Source: Oscillatoriaceae cyanobacterium M7585_C2015_266 (GTDB lineage Bacteria; Cyanobacteriota; Cyanobacteriia; Cyanobacteriales; Oscillatoriaceae). Taken from it: 64,000 bases of DNA. The stretch spans positions 1 to 64,000 of the forward strand of contig DVEG01000032.1 in assembly GCA_015295835.1 (NCBI GenBank). Direction: 5' to 3'. Under the pieces are notes generated by a model. That model made no database searches. It saw only the letters and a program-made list of their open reading frames with translations, and was not told where the DNA came from. This document shows, one piece after another, positions 1 through 10,866 of this stretch (position 1 is the stretch's first letter; every line of letters begins with the position of its first letter). Both the position numbers and the translations under genes were made by a program.

Positions 1-84
1 GCTGCTTCTTTAAGGAGACGCTCCTCTTGAGCTTGCTGTTGAGCTGCTTCTTTAAGGAGACGCTCCTCTTGAGCTTGCTGTTGA
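1..84 (-). repeat. 42-bp perfect tandem repeat inside the Uma2 gene (at least 2 copies)
   Basis: Positions 1-42 and 43-84 are identical 42-bp units beginning gctgcttctttaaggagacg; a diverged start of a third unit follows at 85. Each unit encodes 14 residues, two heptads, so the repeat can vary in number without breaking the frame. The array continues past the left edge. Confidence 0.9.
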
Positions 85-698
85 GCTGCTTCTGCAGCTT
101 CTTCCGGTGTCGGCACCAGCAGCCCCTCGGAAGTAAAAAAGCGCAATTTTTGCTCATGAATGCCCAGATATAAACCTAATTGATGACTCCACAACCTACC
201 AGAAGCATTAGGCTGGATAGGTTGGTAAATGCCATCTACCAAATGAAAGCCTGCAAATTCTAAAGACTCGGGAGCAAACCAGAAATAATCTGGAGTGCGG
301 AAAATATCTTGATAAAGTTGTTTTTTAAAATTTTTATCTGTTTGGGCAGTAGATTCTGAAAGAAGTTCTACAATTACATTTGGATATTTGCCGTCTTCTT
401 CCCAGACAACCCAACTCGAACGGGGGCGCCGCTCCGTGCCCAAAACGACAAAAAAATCAGGTCCACGAAAGTCTTCTGATTTGCGTTGTCTTGGGCTATA
501 ATAAATTGTCAAGTTACCGGAGGCGAAATAGTCATTTCTATCTTTCCACCACCAGTCAAGGCATTTTATCAGCAGAATCATTTGCTGTAAATGTAGGTAA
601 GTTTCCAAGGGCGGTTCGTTACTCAGTAAGTTGCTGGGGGGAAATATAACATCTTTTGGAATGTCTGGGGCAGTTTCTATATCTTGAGTTCTAGACAT
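1..698 (-). CDS. Uma2/DUF820 family endonuclease-like protein, C-terminus beyond window
   Basis: Reading from an ATG at 698 the protein has the Uma2 (DUF820) layout, a PD-(D/E)xK nuclease-fold family greatly expanded in cyanobacteria and of unknown function. Visible are PDFFVVLG, the acidic stretch VVWEEDGKYPNVIVELLSES holding the family's E/D residues, and KKQLYQDIFRTPDYFWF. The C-terminus is unfinished: near residues 200-232 it becomes a Gln/Glu/Ala/Arg-rich tail made of an exact 14-residue unit (AAQQQAQEERLLKE), encoded by an exact 42-bp direct repeat, which probably forms a coiled coil. The number of repeats is unknown because the gene leaves the window. Family call secure; role unknown. 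Confidence 0.85.
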   Translation of the reverse strand, partial: MSRTQDIETAPDIPKDVIFPPSNLLSNEPPLETYLHLQQMILLIKCLDWWWKDRNDYFASGNLTIYYSPRQRKSEDFRGPDFFVVLGTERRPRSSWVVWEEDGKYPNVIVELLSESTAQTDKNFKKQLYQDIFRTPDYFWFAPESLEFAGFHLVDGIYQPIQPNASGRLWSHQLGLYLGIHEQKLRFFTSEGLLVPTPEEAAEAAQQQAQEERLLKEAAQQQAQEERLLKEA

Positions 699-1104
699 GG
701 CTGGGAAAAGCTTATGGAAGGGTATTTTTAGTTTAGCGTGAAAATTGCGCGCTTGTCTACTCCATAAATTAAAAAGCCTGCCTGTGCAGACTTTGTTCGT
801 GCAACACTCTTTTGGTTATGTGTTGAGGTGATTTTAAATTGTGCATTTAATTTAATAAAAAATAAAAATTTTATATTTTTAGGAGCTATTACTTTTGTTT
901 CGATTGGCAATATACGAAAATTAATTTTGCAATTCAGAGGATAAAGATGAACTAAAGTTGGAATCGCATTTACGCCTATAAATGGAAAATTTTTGCTTTT
1001 TACCTAAAAAATAACGCCTATGTTGGCGATCGCGTAGACAAAGAAACCCTGCTTTTAAAAAAAAGCAAAGTTTCTAAATTGCAAGGTTTTTCGTTTCTAT
1101 TACA
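699..1104. other. Intergenic spacer, no gene recognised
   Basis: AT-rich spacer between the divergent Uma2 start and the 3' end of the amidase gene. It contains a HIP1 GCGATCGC near 1027 and short AT-rich open frames with no recognisable protein. No convincing terminator or RNA gene was found. Confidence 0.5.
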
Positions 1105-2850
1105 TTATCGAGAAGCAACAAACCATGCAACAATACCGTCGGCGATCGCTGTAGCCAATTTCCGCTGTTCTTCTGGATTAACAATCCATTCAAACTCAAA
1201 AGGATTAATCATAAAACCCAATTCCATCAACACAGAAGGTGCAACCGTCGGACGAGTCAGAGCTAAATTATTCCAAAATACACCATAAGAAGGACGCCCC
1301 AACTTTTCCACTAAATAGTTATGCAGAAACATTGCCAAACTGTGCGCTTGCCCGTGATACCAAAACATACCGATGCCTTTTGTATTCATAGCATCACCGC
1401 TATCGGGCAGAGCATTATAGTGAACCGAAAGGGCAAGAGTAGGCTCCTGTTTAGCGATCGCCGCCGCCCGCTCATTGGGCAATATATCTTCATCTCCTTC
1501 GCGCGTCATTATCACCGTTGCTCCCCGTGCAATTAGTTCATTGCGTAACAATTTCGAGACAATTAATGTCACATCTTTTTCAGGATAACCATTCGGTCCC
1601 CTGGCACCCAAATCTTCTGGACCACCATGTCCTGGATCGAGCAGAATTCTTATCCCCACAAGTGAGCGAGGATTGCTATTAATCGCAGGGGGATGCCGCA
1701 GCGACAAAACCAATGTCGTGCCGCGATACTCTAATTTATAACCCCATTGTTGTTGCGATTTCAGATTAAAAGTATATTGCACTTGCTCTGGCGCGACTTG
1801 TTGCCAGTCGAGGCGGGCAACTACAGGATCATCATCGAAGCGAATTATATCAGTTTGGGCGATAGTATTGTATAGCGTCAGGGTAAATGTATTCATTCCC
1901 TGCTGCACACTTATCGGCACTGGCACCTGTAAAGGAAAATATACTTCTGTCCACTCTCCCACTTGCCGGGAAGTAATGCTGCGAATTAGCGAGCGCGGCG
2001 GCATTGCTTTTTTCACGATTTGTACTTCTTTCTGATTAATCCACCCGCCGTAATCGAGGCGCACCCATTCTCCCTCACGCCCCGTCACCCTAGCTTGAGT
2101 TCCTTTTGGTAAAGGTGTCAAACGTGAATAATCGGTACTTGGTCCAGTTCGTGCCACTCCTGCCTCTGCCGTCACTTCAGCAATCTCGAATTCTGTAGGC
2201 GACAGAATCGAAATTCTTCCGACTCCCATTTGAGTTTCCGTTTCTCCATTTAGCGTCAATTGAAATATTGGTTGCCCCATATCTCCCGGAGTCGATGATG
2301 TTGTGCACCCTTGATATTTACCAACTGACTCAACCGATAGATTTTCCCCCGTCAGCACAGCATTATTTGCCGGTAATTTAACTTGCGATTGTAGGCTTAG
2401 GGGAATAGTTTGCCCTGCCAGCAAAACGGAGACATTTGCTCCGGCGGGTGCTACAGCTTGAAAACAAATCAACTCTCCTGGCATTTTAGCGATATCAACA
2501 GCAGGAGTGAGAGAATTTTCTGCAAATGCCAATCCTTGCGACACTACAGGGGTTGTAGAAGTGCGGATTACTTTTATTTGTAGTTCTTGGTTTTGATAAC
2601 GTAGCGTAAACAAATTTTCTCCCATTTTTAGGGGGAAAGTGGGCGCAAAATGACCTGCGGGGCTGCGTTCGATCGCTTGCCCATTTATCAAAACTTCTCC
2701 CTGTGGTGGCGCAGTGCCTATCAAAAATATTCTGTCGGAGGTAGTTTTGTGTTCAGCCGGTGGATAGGCAACGAAAAGCGATTGCTCGGCGTAGGCGGGA
2801 GATGCTACCATAACAGCACCTAACAGAGCTGATTCTAAAATCTTTCTCAT
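1105..2850 (-). CDS. N-acetylmuramoyl-L-alanine amidase (Amidase_3) with SH3 domain
   Basis: Secreted peptidoglycan hydrolase that cleaves the amide bond between N-acetylmuramic acid and L-Ala. The 581-residue protein starts with a signal peptide ending near SPAYAEQ (residues 18-24). A central SH3-type domain (about 225-280, GPSTDYSRLTPLPKGTQ...GGWI) follows a beta-rich N-terminal region. The C-terminal Amidase_3 domain (about 400-578) shows the zinc ligands and catalytic residues: LLDPGHGG, GYPEKDVTL, LSVHYNA and VLMELGFMINPFE. The unusually long N-terminal part suggests surface binding or a regulatory module. Its minus-strand neighbour at 2936-3925 is another wall-directed enzyme 85 bp upstream, which may be co-transcribed. 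Which amiA/B/C paralogue it represents cannot be told. Confidence 0.93.
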   Translation of the reverse strand: MRKILESALLGAVMVASPAYAEQSLFVAYPPAEHKTTSDRIFLIGTAPPQGEVLINGQAIERSPAGHFAPTFPLKMGENLFTLRYQNQELQIKVIRTSTTPVVSQGLAFAENSLTPAVDIAKMPGELICFQAVAPAGANVSVLLAGQTIPLSLQSQVKLPANNAVLTGENLSVESVGKYQGCTTSSTPGDMGQPIFQLTLNGETETQMGVGRISILSPTEFEIAEVTAEAGVARTGPSTDYSRLTPLPKGTQARVTGREGEWVRLDYGGWINQKEVQIVKKAMPPRSLIRSITSRQVGEWTEVYFPLQVPVPISVQQGMNTFTLTLYNTIAQTDIIRFDDDPVVARLDWQQVAPEQVQYTFNLKSQQQWGYKLEYRGTTLVLSLRHPPAINSNPRSLVGIRILLDPGHGGPEDLGARGPNGYPEKDVTLIVSKLLRNELIARGATVIMTREGDEDILPNERAAAIAKQEPTLALSVHYNALPDSGDAMNTKGIGMFWYHGQAHSLAMFLHNYLVEKLGRPSYGVFWNNLALTRPTVAPSVLMELGFMINPFEFEWIVNPEEQRKLATAIADGIVAWFVASR

Positions 2851-2935
2851 GTTGAATTGGGATTAAGCCAAAAGATACTATAGATGATTTAATATTTTAT
2901 ATTTTGCCACTTCTACACTACCACTCTCTTGAATA

Positions 2936-3925
2936 CTACCTTTCTATCTGATGGGGAGTATTTGGGCGAGCTACAATAATTCCCGTCACCCCCTCAACAT
3001 TATCTACATAGTTTTGCAAATCCTGCGAAATTGTCACTCCCCTGCTGGGGGAAGCGTGGATAAATCCTATAGCGCCGTGCTGATGATAAATAAATCCCGT
3101 GTGTGTTACATCAAGTCCTTTTATATCGGTAGTGGTAGCAACAATATCTCCGGCTTTTAGGCGATTATAGAGGGTGTAAATCTGGTTTTTGGGAATGTAA
3201 TAGAATTGGATTTTGTCGAGTTGTGCTTCTCTAGAGCGAAGACATTGATAATTTACATCGTTCCTGGCAATTTGTGGATAAATTTCTCGGTTATTGCTCA
3301 TAAAGTTAAATGTTTTTAATATTGGTATACCGCCTAAATTTTGCGTTATATTAGCAACATTGCCTCGTTTATGATTGTCATAAATCCAGTCGGAAAAATA
3401 GTGTAATCTGCTACAATAGCCGTTTAGTTGACCATGGCGGTAACGCTGGTTTAATATATTATTGGCAAAGGTGGAATAGGTATAATCCTGCATGGCTACG
3501 CCGCGAGCGATCGCCAATACAGTTTCGACAAACAAAACGCAGTCAAAGCCTGCAAATGAGATGATGAGTTTTTCTTCTGGTGATTTATCTAACAAGCCGG
3601 AGATATAAGGAGTGCCTATAAATTGTTCAGCGATAGCTTGTACGATTTCTCCTATTGGGCGCTGATATAATTGTTGCGAGCGCGCGTACTCGATTAGCTC
3701 GTTAAAACGTCTCAGATTTTCCGGCTCAGGTATATTGACAGCGATATTAAATAAATCGTAAGCTTTTTGTTTTGAAAAGCTTCTTACAGACGCTCTTGCT
3801 TGTAAAAATACATTCACTTCAAGAGGGCCAGCTTTGGCAATGTTGAAAATTACCACAAGAAAGAATATTGCTATTCCTACAATTGCTAATTCTAAAATTT
3901 TGTGCTGTTTAAAAAATTTTTTCAT
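2936..3925 (-). CDS. DUF1460 family (NlpC/P60-like) putative cell-wall amidase
   Basis: 329 residues with an uncleaved-looking N-terminal membrane segment (residues about 12-32, ILELAIVGIAIFFLVVIF), so the catalytic part is probably anchored outside the cytoplasmic membrane. DUF1460 is a papain-like family thought to act on murein peptides or stem amides. The nucleophile Cys is in AGFDCVLFVETVLAIARG (about residue 128), followed by IPKNQIYTLYNRLKAGDIVA and the His region DVTHTGFIYH, then GFIHASPSRGV. It lies upstream of the Amidase_3 gene on the same strand, which supports a role in wall turnover. Substrate is inferred from the family, not shown. Confidence 0.85.
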   Translation of the reverse strand: MKKFFKQHKILELAIVGIAIFFLVVIFNIAKAGPLEVNVFLQARASVRSFSKQKAYDLFNIAVNIPEPENLRRFNELIEYARSQQLYQRPIGEIVQAIAEQFIGTPYISGLLDKSPEEKLIISFAGFDCVLFVETVLAIARGVAMQDYTYSTFANNILNQRYRHGQLNGYCSRLHYFSDWIYDNHKRGNVANITQNLGGIPILKTFNFMSNNREIYPQIARNDVNYQCLRSREAQLDKIQFYYIPKNQIYTLYNRLKAGDIVATTTDIKGLDVTHTGFIYHQHGAIGFIHASPSRGVTISQDLQNYVDNVEGVTGIIVARPNTPHQIER

Positions 3926-5915
<1,990 letters not shown>

Positions 5916-5951
5916 TGGCGGCATCCCCGAATTTTAATGTGAGGAGATTTT

Positions 5952-6167
5952 GTGGCGCGCTGGATCAAGATTAGTTACGAGCGAGAAAAGCAGGTTTATG
6001 CGATCGATTTAGAACGGATCGGAGCCTTCTCCATTTCTTTAAATGGTCGATTAACCCTTTACTTGCCGAATAACGAACCCCTCGTACTCACTCAACAGAG
6101 TGATCCACAAGCGTATCACCAGATTCTCGACTACATCAAAGAAACTACGGGCTTAGTTTTACCGTAA
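5952..6167 (+). CDS. Small conserved cyanobacterial protein of unknown function
   Basis: 71 residues starting at GTG (5952), supported by a GAGGAG ribosome-binding site 8 nt upstream. It opens MARWIKISYEREKQVYAIDL, then alternates short beta-like stretches with a C-terminal YHQILDYIKETTGLVLP. No membrane segment, signal peptide or cysteine. It begins 36 bp after pyrG, so co-transcription is likely. I do not assign a function; the compact regular sequence and good RBS argue that it is real. Confidence 0.7.
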   Translation: MARWIKISYEREKQVYAIDLERIGAFSISLNGRLTLYLPNNEPLVLTQQSDPQAYHQILDYIKETTGLVLP

Positions 6168-6214
6168 ATAAGAATGGGGCAGGGGGCGGGGGAAAATTCC
6201 CCATACCCTATTTC

Positions 6215-7147
6215 CTACCGCTGTTTTTCTACTAACTGCCATGCCAGTTTCGCCGCACCAACTATACCGGCTTGATTGCCCAATTCCGCTCGCAGCAGTT
6301 GCAATCCCAGGCGGCATTCAGGGATGACGCGCCGCTCGATTTCCGCCCAAGTCGCAGGTAAAAAAAATTCCGCACTGGCACTAATGCCGCCTCCTATGAT
6401 AATCGCTTCTGGCGTCAGAACGTAAATCAAACTCGCCAAACCCGCTCCCAGTTGGTGCCCGTAGGTTTGCCAAAATTCTAAGGCTTGGTGGTTGCCGGCT
6501 TTAGCCATATGACCGAGTTCCTCCGGATCTACTCCGGTGCTGCGGCGAATCCCCTGCGCGGAAACATATTGTTCCAAGGATCCCTGGTTACCGCTATTAC
6601 ACGGTGGGCCATAAAGATTTAGGGTAATCAAACCCAGTTCCCCGGCAGCTCCCGTATGGCCAACAAATAGCTCACCGTTAAGGATAATCGCTCCTCCAAC
6701 TCCTGTTCCTAAGGTGAGCATAATCATGTTGCGAAATCCTCGCCCCGCTCCCAACCACGCTTCCCCCAATCCGGCACAATTGGCATCGTTGGCTAGAATG
6801 ACAGCACGTCCGGTTTTTTCTTGCAGCCAATCTGCTAAGGGCACATTCCGCCAGCCGGCAAGGTTAATTGCTACTTTGGCAATCCGCCCGCTGACATCGA
6901 CTGGACCAGGAGTGCCGAGGCCAATGGCCACGCATTCGCTTTCAGGGTCGATTTTGGCAATCGCATCTGTGAGTGTATGTAAAACCGCTGTAGGCGTTGC
7001 TGGGCAAGGGGTTGGCACACTGAAAGAGCAGCGTAAGCAACCATCTTTTGTAAATCTTCCTAGTTTAATTGCTGAGCCCCCTAAATCAATTCCTATTACT
7101 TCTGGATTGCTGCTCTTTTCTCCCATCACTTCGGTGTCTGTATTCAT
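6215..7147 (-). CDS. ROK family sugar kinase (glucokinase-type)
   Basis: Cytoplasmic ATP-dependent sugar kinase of the ROK family. The start chosen is the ATG at 7147 (MNTDTEVMGEKSSNPEVIGI); an upstream ATG at 7198 is possible. The phosphate-binding motif IGIDLGGSAIKLG, the catalytic-loop LANDANCAGLGEAWLGAG and LGTGVGGAIILNGELFVGHTGAAGELG are intact. The ROK zinc site (usually CxCGxxGCxE) is degenerate: here CNSGNQGSLEQY, with only one cysteine left. That is seen in some cyanobacterial homologues and may mean no zinc is bound. Substrate (glucose, mannose or N-acetylmannosamine) cannot be fixed from sequence. Nearby genes give no sugar pathway. Confidence 0.88.
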   Translation of the reverse strand: MNTDTEVMGEKSSNPEVIGIDLGGSAIKLGRFTKDGCLRCSFSVPTPCPATPTAVLHTLTDAIAKIDPESECVAIGLGTPGPVDVSGRIAKVAINLAGWRNVPLADWLQEKTGRAVILANDANCAGLGEAWLGAGRGFRNMIMLTLGTGVGGAIILNGELFVGHTGAAGELGLITLNLYGPPCNSGNQGSLEQYVSAQGIRRSTGVDPEELGHMAKAGNHQALEFWQTYGHQLGAGLASLIYVLTPEAIIIGGGISASAEFFLPATWAEIERRVIPECRLGLQLLRAELGNQAGIVGAAKLAWQLVEKQR

Positions 7148-7243
7148 ATAATCAGGCGATCGCTTTATCAATTTGAATTGAAAATCGTATAAGCTCACCA
7201 GTAAAGCAATAGTGAGTTTGGCGCCTGCGCGCCAAGAAAATCT

Positions 7244-8128
7244 TTAGCTTTCTCGCCGTAGTTTCGGATTAACAAATTCATTCAATCCCTCTCCTACAAG
7301 GGAAAGCCCTACTACCATCAGCGTCAGTGCTAAACCCGGAAATAAAGTCGTCCACCAAATGCCAGTAGGCAAACCTTCTAGAGCTTGTTTCAAATCGTGG
7401 CCCCATTCCGGCACCTCTTCAGGAAGCCCCAAACCGAGAAATCCCAAACCCCCAAGGGTCAAAATTGCGTCAGCGGCATTGAGAGTAAACAATACCGGCA
7501 CGCTCTGAATAACGTTGAGAAAGAGATAGCGCGTCAAAACAGTTACCGTATCGGCTCCCAGGGAGCGGGCAGCTTCGATAAAGAGTTCGGTTTTAACACT
7601 GACAGTGTGATTGCGCACAACACGATAATATTGCGGGATATAAGAAATACTAAGAGCGATCGCTGCATTCAAAATTCCCCGCCCCACCACAAAAGCTAAA
7701 GTAATCGACAGTAACAGCCCTGGCAGAGTATAAATCGTATCCATAAGAAACAACAGCACCCTATCTAGTCTACCTCCCAGATAGCCGCTCACCATCCCTA
7801 AAGGCACGCCAACAATCAAACTAAACGTTGTTGCCAATATCACCACCTGCCAAGCTGCTTGGCTGCCAAATATCGTGCGCGCAAATACATCGTAACCGAG
7901 TTTCGAGGTACCAAACCAGTGACTAAAAGATGGCGGCTGGTTGGGAATATTATCCAAGAATACCGTAGGGTTTTGTACCCAGCCCCACCGCAAAAAAACC
8001 GGAGCCAAAATCGCCATTAACACGAAAAATAAAGTAATTGCTAGCCCCACCCACATCATTTGCACCGATAGACTAGGGCGAGTGAAAATCTGCAAAAATC
8101 GGGGTAGATAGAGTCTGGAAGGAGCCAT
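7244..8128 (-). CDS. ABC transporter permease, OppC/DppC type
   Basis: Integral membrane permease of the peptide/nickel (Opp/Dpp) ABC importer class. The start is taken at the ATG at 8128 (MAPSRLYLPRFLQIF); an ATG at 8158 would add ten residues. It has the OppC N-terminal cytoplasmic segment plus first TM (VGLAITLFFVLMAILAPVFL), a periplasmic loop with HWFGTSKLGYDVFARTIFGS, and about five further TMs. The EAA loop that meets the ATPase is EAARSLGADTVTVLTRYLFLN. The partner permease, binding protein and ATPases are not in this window, so the gene is an orphan, which is common in cyanobacteria. Substrate is unknown. Confidence 0.92.
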   Translation of the reverse strand: MAPSRLYLPRFLQIFTRPSLSVQMMWVGLAITLFFVLMAILAPVFLRWGWVQNPTVFLDNIPNQPPSFSHWFGTSKLGYDVFARTIFGSQAAWQVVILATTFSLIVGVPLGMVSGYLGGRLDRVLLFLMDTIYTLPGLLLSITLAFVVGRGILNAAIALSISYIPQYYRVVRNHTVSVKTELFIEAARSLGADTVTVLTRYLFLNVIQSVPVLFTLNAADAILTLGGLGFLGLGLPEEVPEWGHDLKQALEGLPTGIWWTTLFPGLALTLMVVGLSLVGEGLNEFVNPKLRRES

Positions 8129-8468
8129 ATCAGGTTTTTCTCGGAAAATCAAAAGCAAAAAGCAGCGGTGCTAATTTGTTAACTTATTTTCAACACTTTC
8201 ACTAACTCCGTCTGTTGCACAGAAAAATTTTCTCTTCAAAATAGCATCTTTTGCCTGGATTCTCCCTCGCTATTTTTTCTTGGCAATTGCTAGCAGCAGC
8301 TATTTTACCACTATCTGATTTTCTAAAAAATTATTATTATAATTATTTTAATAACAGAAACTGTGATAATTATACATAATTATAGTGAGATAAGGCAAGA
8401 ACAGGGGAGATTCTAGCTGATTCCTAATATCAGAAGCTAGAAATTACCCCATGCCCTATAATGCCTGA
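8129..8468. other. Intergenic spacer with a hairpin behind the NTRC gene
   Basis: Lies between the OppC-type gene start and the NTRC 3' end. A stem TTCTAGCT (8411-8418) / AGCTAGAA (8435-8442), about 25 nt beyond the NTRC stop, may end that transcript, but it lacks a clear T-tract on the minus strand. The rest is AT-rich with no recognised feature. Confidence 0.45.
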
Positions 8469-9845
8469 TTACAGATTATTTTGGATCATTTCCCGGTACT
8501 GACTCTTTGGCTTGACGCCTCTCATTTCCCCTACCTTATCTTTGTGTTTGAAAAACTGAACCGTTGGCGTTCCCGTAACGCCGGCTGCCTCGGCAATTTC
8601 GGGATCCTCCTCGATGTCAATTTCTATATAGTGAATTTTCCCGTCAAACTCATCCACAACTTTACTTAAGATGGGTTTGAGGGTATGGCAAGGACCACAG
8701 GTGGGCGAGGCATACTTGACAACTAACAGGCGATCGCTCTCATGGTACAACTTCCTAAGCGCCCAGCCCCCTTTGTGACGCGTTGCCGTAATATCAAACG
8801 TCTCTGGTGTATCGGCAGCCGACTTTTCAGCCGGTTTCTCTGTCTCTATAGGCTTTTGAGCCTCTGGTGTTTGGTGGAATTCCTGCAACAGCCCATTGTG
8901 CGACAGCCAGCGCTCGGCTAGTAGTGCAGCCATGCAGCCAGTGCCGGCAGCAGTAACGGCTTGGCGAAATTCGTGATCTTGTACGTCTCCTGCCGCATAA
9001 ACGCCCTCGACACTGGTTTCCACTGAACCAGGTTTCGTAACAATGTACCCTACTTCGTCTAGTTGCAATTGCCCCTGGAAAAGTTGCGTGTTGGGGGTGT
9101 GACCGATCGCGTAGAACAATCCTTTTACAGCCAATTCCCCTTCCTCGCCGGTTTTGTTATTTCTAATTTTCACTCCTTGCATTAAACCGCCTTCTTCACC
9201 GAAGACGTCTACTGCTTCAGTATTCCAGTGAACGGTTATTTTAGGATGATTCAATACACGATCTTGCATGGCTTTTGATGCTCTCATCTTATCTGAGCGC
9301 ACCAGCATGTGAACGTGTGAGCCGTATTTTGTTAGATAAATCGCTTCTTCTGCCGCTGTATCGCCCCCGCCAATGACTGCCAGTTCCCCTCCTTTGAATA
9401 TTGGAGTGGCACCGTCGCAAATTGCACACGCAGATATGCCTTTATTCCAAAATTTTTCTTCTGAAGGCAACCCCAACCTTTTGGCTGTTGCTCCCGTGGC
9501 AATTATAATACTGTGGGCTTTGATTTCCCGCTCTTGCGATCGCACTACAAACGGACGCTCCCTCAATTCTACTGAAATTACATCTTCTGTATAAAGCTCT
9601 GCCCCCCACCGCAATGCTTGCGCTTTCATCCGCTCCATTAACTCTGGCCCTTTTATGCCCTCTGGAAAGCCCGGAAAGTTCTCGACTTCCGTCGTGGTCA
9701 TCAGTTGCCCCCCTGGCAGCCCCCCCATTTGATATCCTTCAAACACAACCGGTTTCAGGTTGGCGCGCCCTGCGTATATCGCCGCCGTATAACCTGCTGG
9801 TCCTGAGCCGATAATCACTAAGTTCTCTATTTTTGCACTTGTCAT
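8469..9845 (-). CDS. ntrC: NADPH-thioredoxin reductase C (reductase-thioredoxin fusion)
   Basis: Single-chain thiol redox system typical of cyanobacteria and plastids: NADPH to FAD to the reductase dithiol to the fused thioredoxin, whose known main partner is 2-Cys peroxiredoxin. The FAD-binding motif is [19 protein letters not shown] (residues about 9-28). The reductase redox pair is SACAICDG (about 137-142), the NADP site [14 protein letters not shown], and the second FAD motif [11 protein letters not shown] Glu/Lys/Pro-rich linker (about 325-345) leads to a thioredoxin domain with [12 protein letters not shown] (about 380-391), so both CxxC sites are intact. The symbol refers to NTRC, not the nitrogen regulator. 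Full length at 458 residues; it stands alone. Confidence 0.96.
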   Translation of the reverse strand: MTSAKIENLVIIGSGPAGYTAAIYAGRANLKPVVFEGYQMGGLPGGQLMTTTEVENFPGFPEGIKGPELMERMKAQALRWGAELYTEDVISVELRERPFVVRSQEREIKAHSIIIATGATAKRLGLPSEEKFWNKGISACAICDGATPIFKGGELAVIGGGDTAAEEAIYLTKYGSHVHMLVRSDKMRASKAMQDRVLNHPKITVHWNTEAVDVFGEEGGLMQGVKIRNNKTGEEGELAVKGLFYAIGHTPNTQLFQGQLQLDEVGYIVTKPGSVETSVEGVYAAGDVQDHEFRQAVTAAGTGCMAALLAERWLSHNGLLQEFHQTPEAQKPIETEKPAEKSAADTPETFDITATRHKGGWALRKLYHESDRLLVVKYASPTCGPCHTLKPILSKVVDEFDGKIHYIEIDIEEDPEIAEAAGVTGTPTVQFFKHKDKVGEMRGVKPKSQYREMIQNNL

Positions 9846-10089
9846 TCCTTCTTACCTGAACTCATAACGACTTTATTATATCAGCTTATTTCTGCAAGGA
9901 AAGGTTAAGAAATGTTACAATAGAAACGGTGGCAAAATTGTGCAATAGTAATAGAAAATTGCCAAAATCAAAACACTAATGAAAAATAAAGAGATGTAAT
10001 TAGCGATCGCTATATTTTTTATGCACACTCATTTATAAGATTTCTATTAGTAATACTATTATCACTATATTTACAAACTTACCAAAACT

Positions 10090-10752
10090 ATGCAGCGAGT
10101 ACTCGAACCAGAAGTAATGGATACATGGGAAGAAGCAGTAGAATATGATGCGATGGACTTCACCGAGGTGAATACAGCTTTTGCCCAACGCGCAGTAGAA
10201 TTAGGACCGAAATCGGCAAGAATTTTAGATGTAGGCACTGGCACAGCGCGCATTCCGATCGCAATTGCCCAGATGCGCCCTTCATGGCAGATAACGGCAA
10301 TTGACTTATCAAAAAATATGTTGTTAATTGGTGCCAGGAATGTAGAAGCATCGGGATTACAAGCAAAAATTAAGCTTGAATTAGTGGACGCCAAAAAAAT
10401 GCCTTATGAAAACGAGTATTTCGATATGGTTATATCTAATAGCATCGTCCATCACCTACCCGATCCCCTGCCTTTTTTTCAGGAAGTTAAACGAGTACTC
10501 AAACCTAATGGCGCTTTGCTAATCCGAGATTTAATCAGACCGACTGATGAAGCAACTATGGATGCTTTGGTTGCTGATATCGGTGCTGAATATAATGCGC
10601 ATCAGAAAAAATTATTCCGAGATTCTCTGAATGCGGCATTTACACTAGATGAAATCAAGCAACTGGTGGAAGCCTCAGGTTTAGAAGGTGTGCAAGTTTA
10701 CAAGTCGAGCGCTCGCCACTGGAGTGTCGAGCGGGCTAGTCAGGAACGCTAA
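10090..10752 (+). CDS. Class I SAM-dependent methyltransferase
   Basis: 220 residues with a standard Rossmann methyltransferase core: motif I RILDVGTGTARIPIAIAQ (about residues 44-61), an acidic residue after beta 2 (ITAIDLSKNMLLIGARN), the motif II region LVDAKKMPYENEYFDMVISN, then HHLPDPLPFFQEVKRVLKPNGALLIRDLIRP. This Methyltransf_11/25 pattern fits small-molecule methylation (quinone, lipid or pigment-like), but no substrate residues are diagnostic. Upstream 240 bp is AT-rich. No operon partner is seen: the next gene on the minus strand is convergent. Confidence 0.88.
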   Translation: MQRVLEPEVMDTWEEAVEYDAMDFTEVNTAFAQRAVELGPKSARILDVGTGTARIPIAIAQMRPSWQITAIDLSKNMLLIGARNVEASGLQAKIKLELVDAKKMPYENEYFDMVISNSIVHHLPDPLPFFQEVKRVLKPNGALLIRDLIRPTDEATMDALVADIGAEYNAHQKKLFRDSLNAAFTLDEIKQLVEASGLEGVQVYKSSARHWSVERASQER

Positions 10753-10866
10753 TATCCAGATTATTGTGGGGCGCTTGGGCAAATTATCAAAAATTGAAAT
10801 TAGCCTTTGGCTAGCAATTCGTATTTGTAAAAGCATTTTGCCTTTTTAATAGCCCCTGTTATAAAT

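Noticed and set aside
728-910. 60-residue open frame on the minus strand
   Set aside because: Low-complexity Lys/Ile-rich stretch in AT-rich spacer, no similarity to a known protein.
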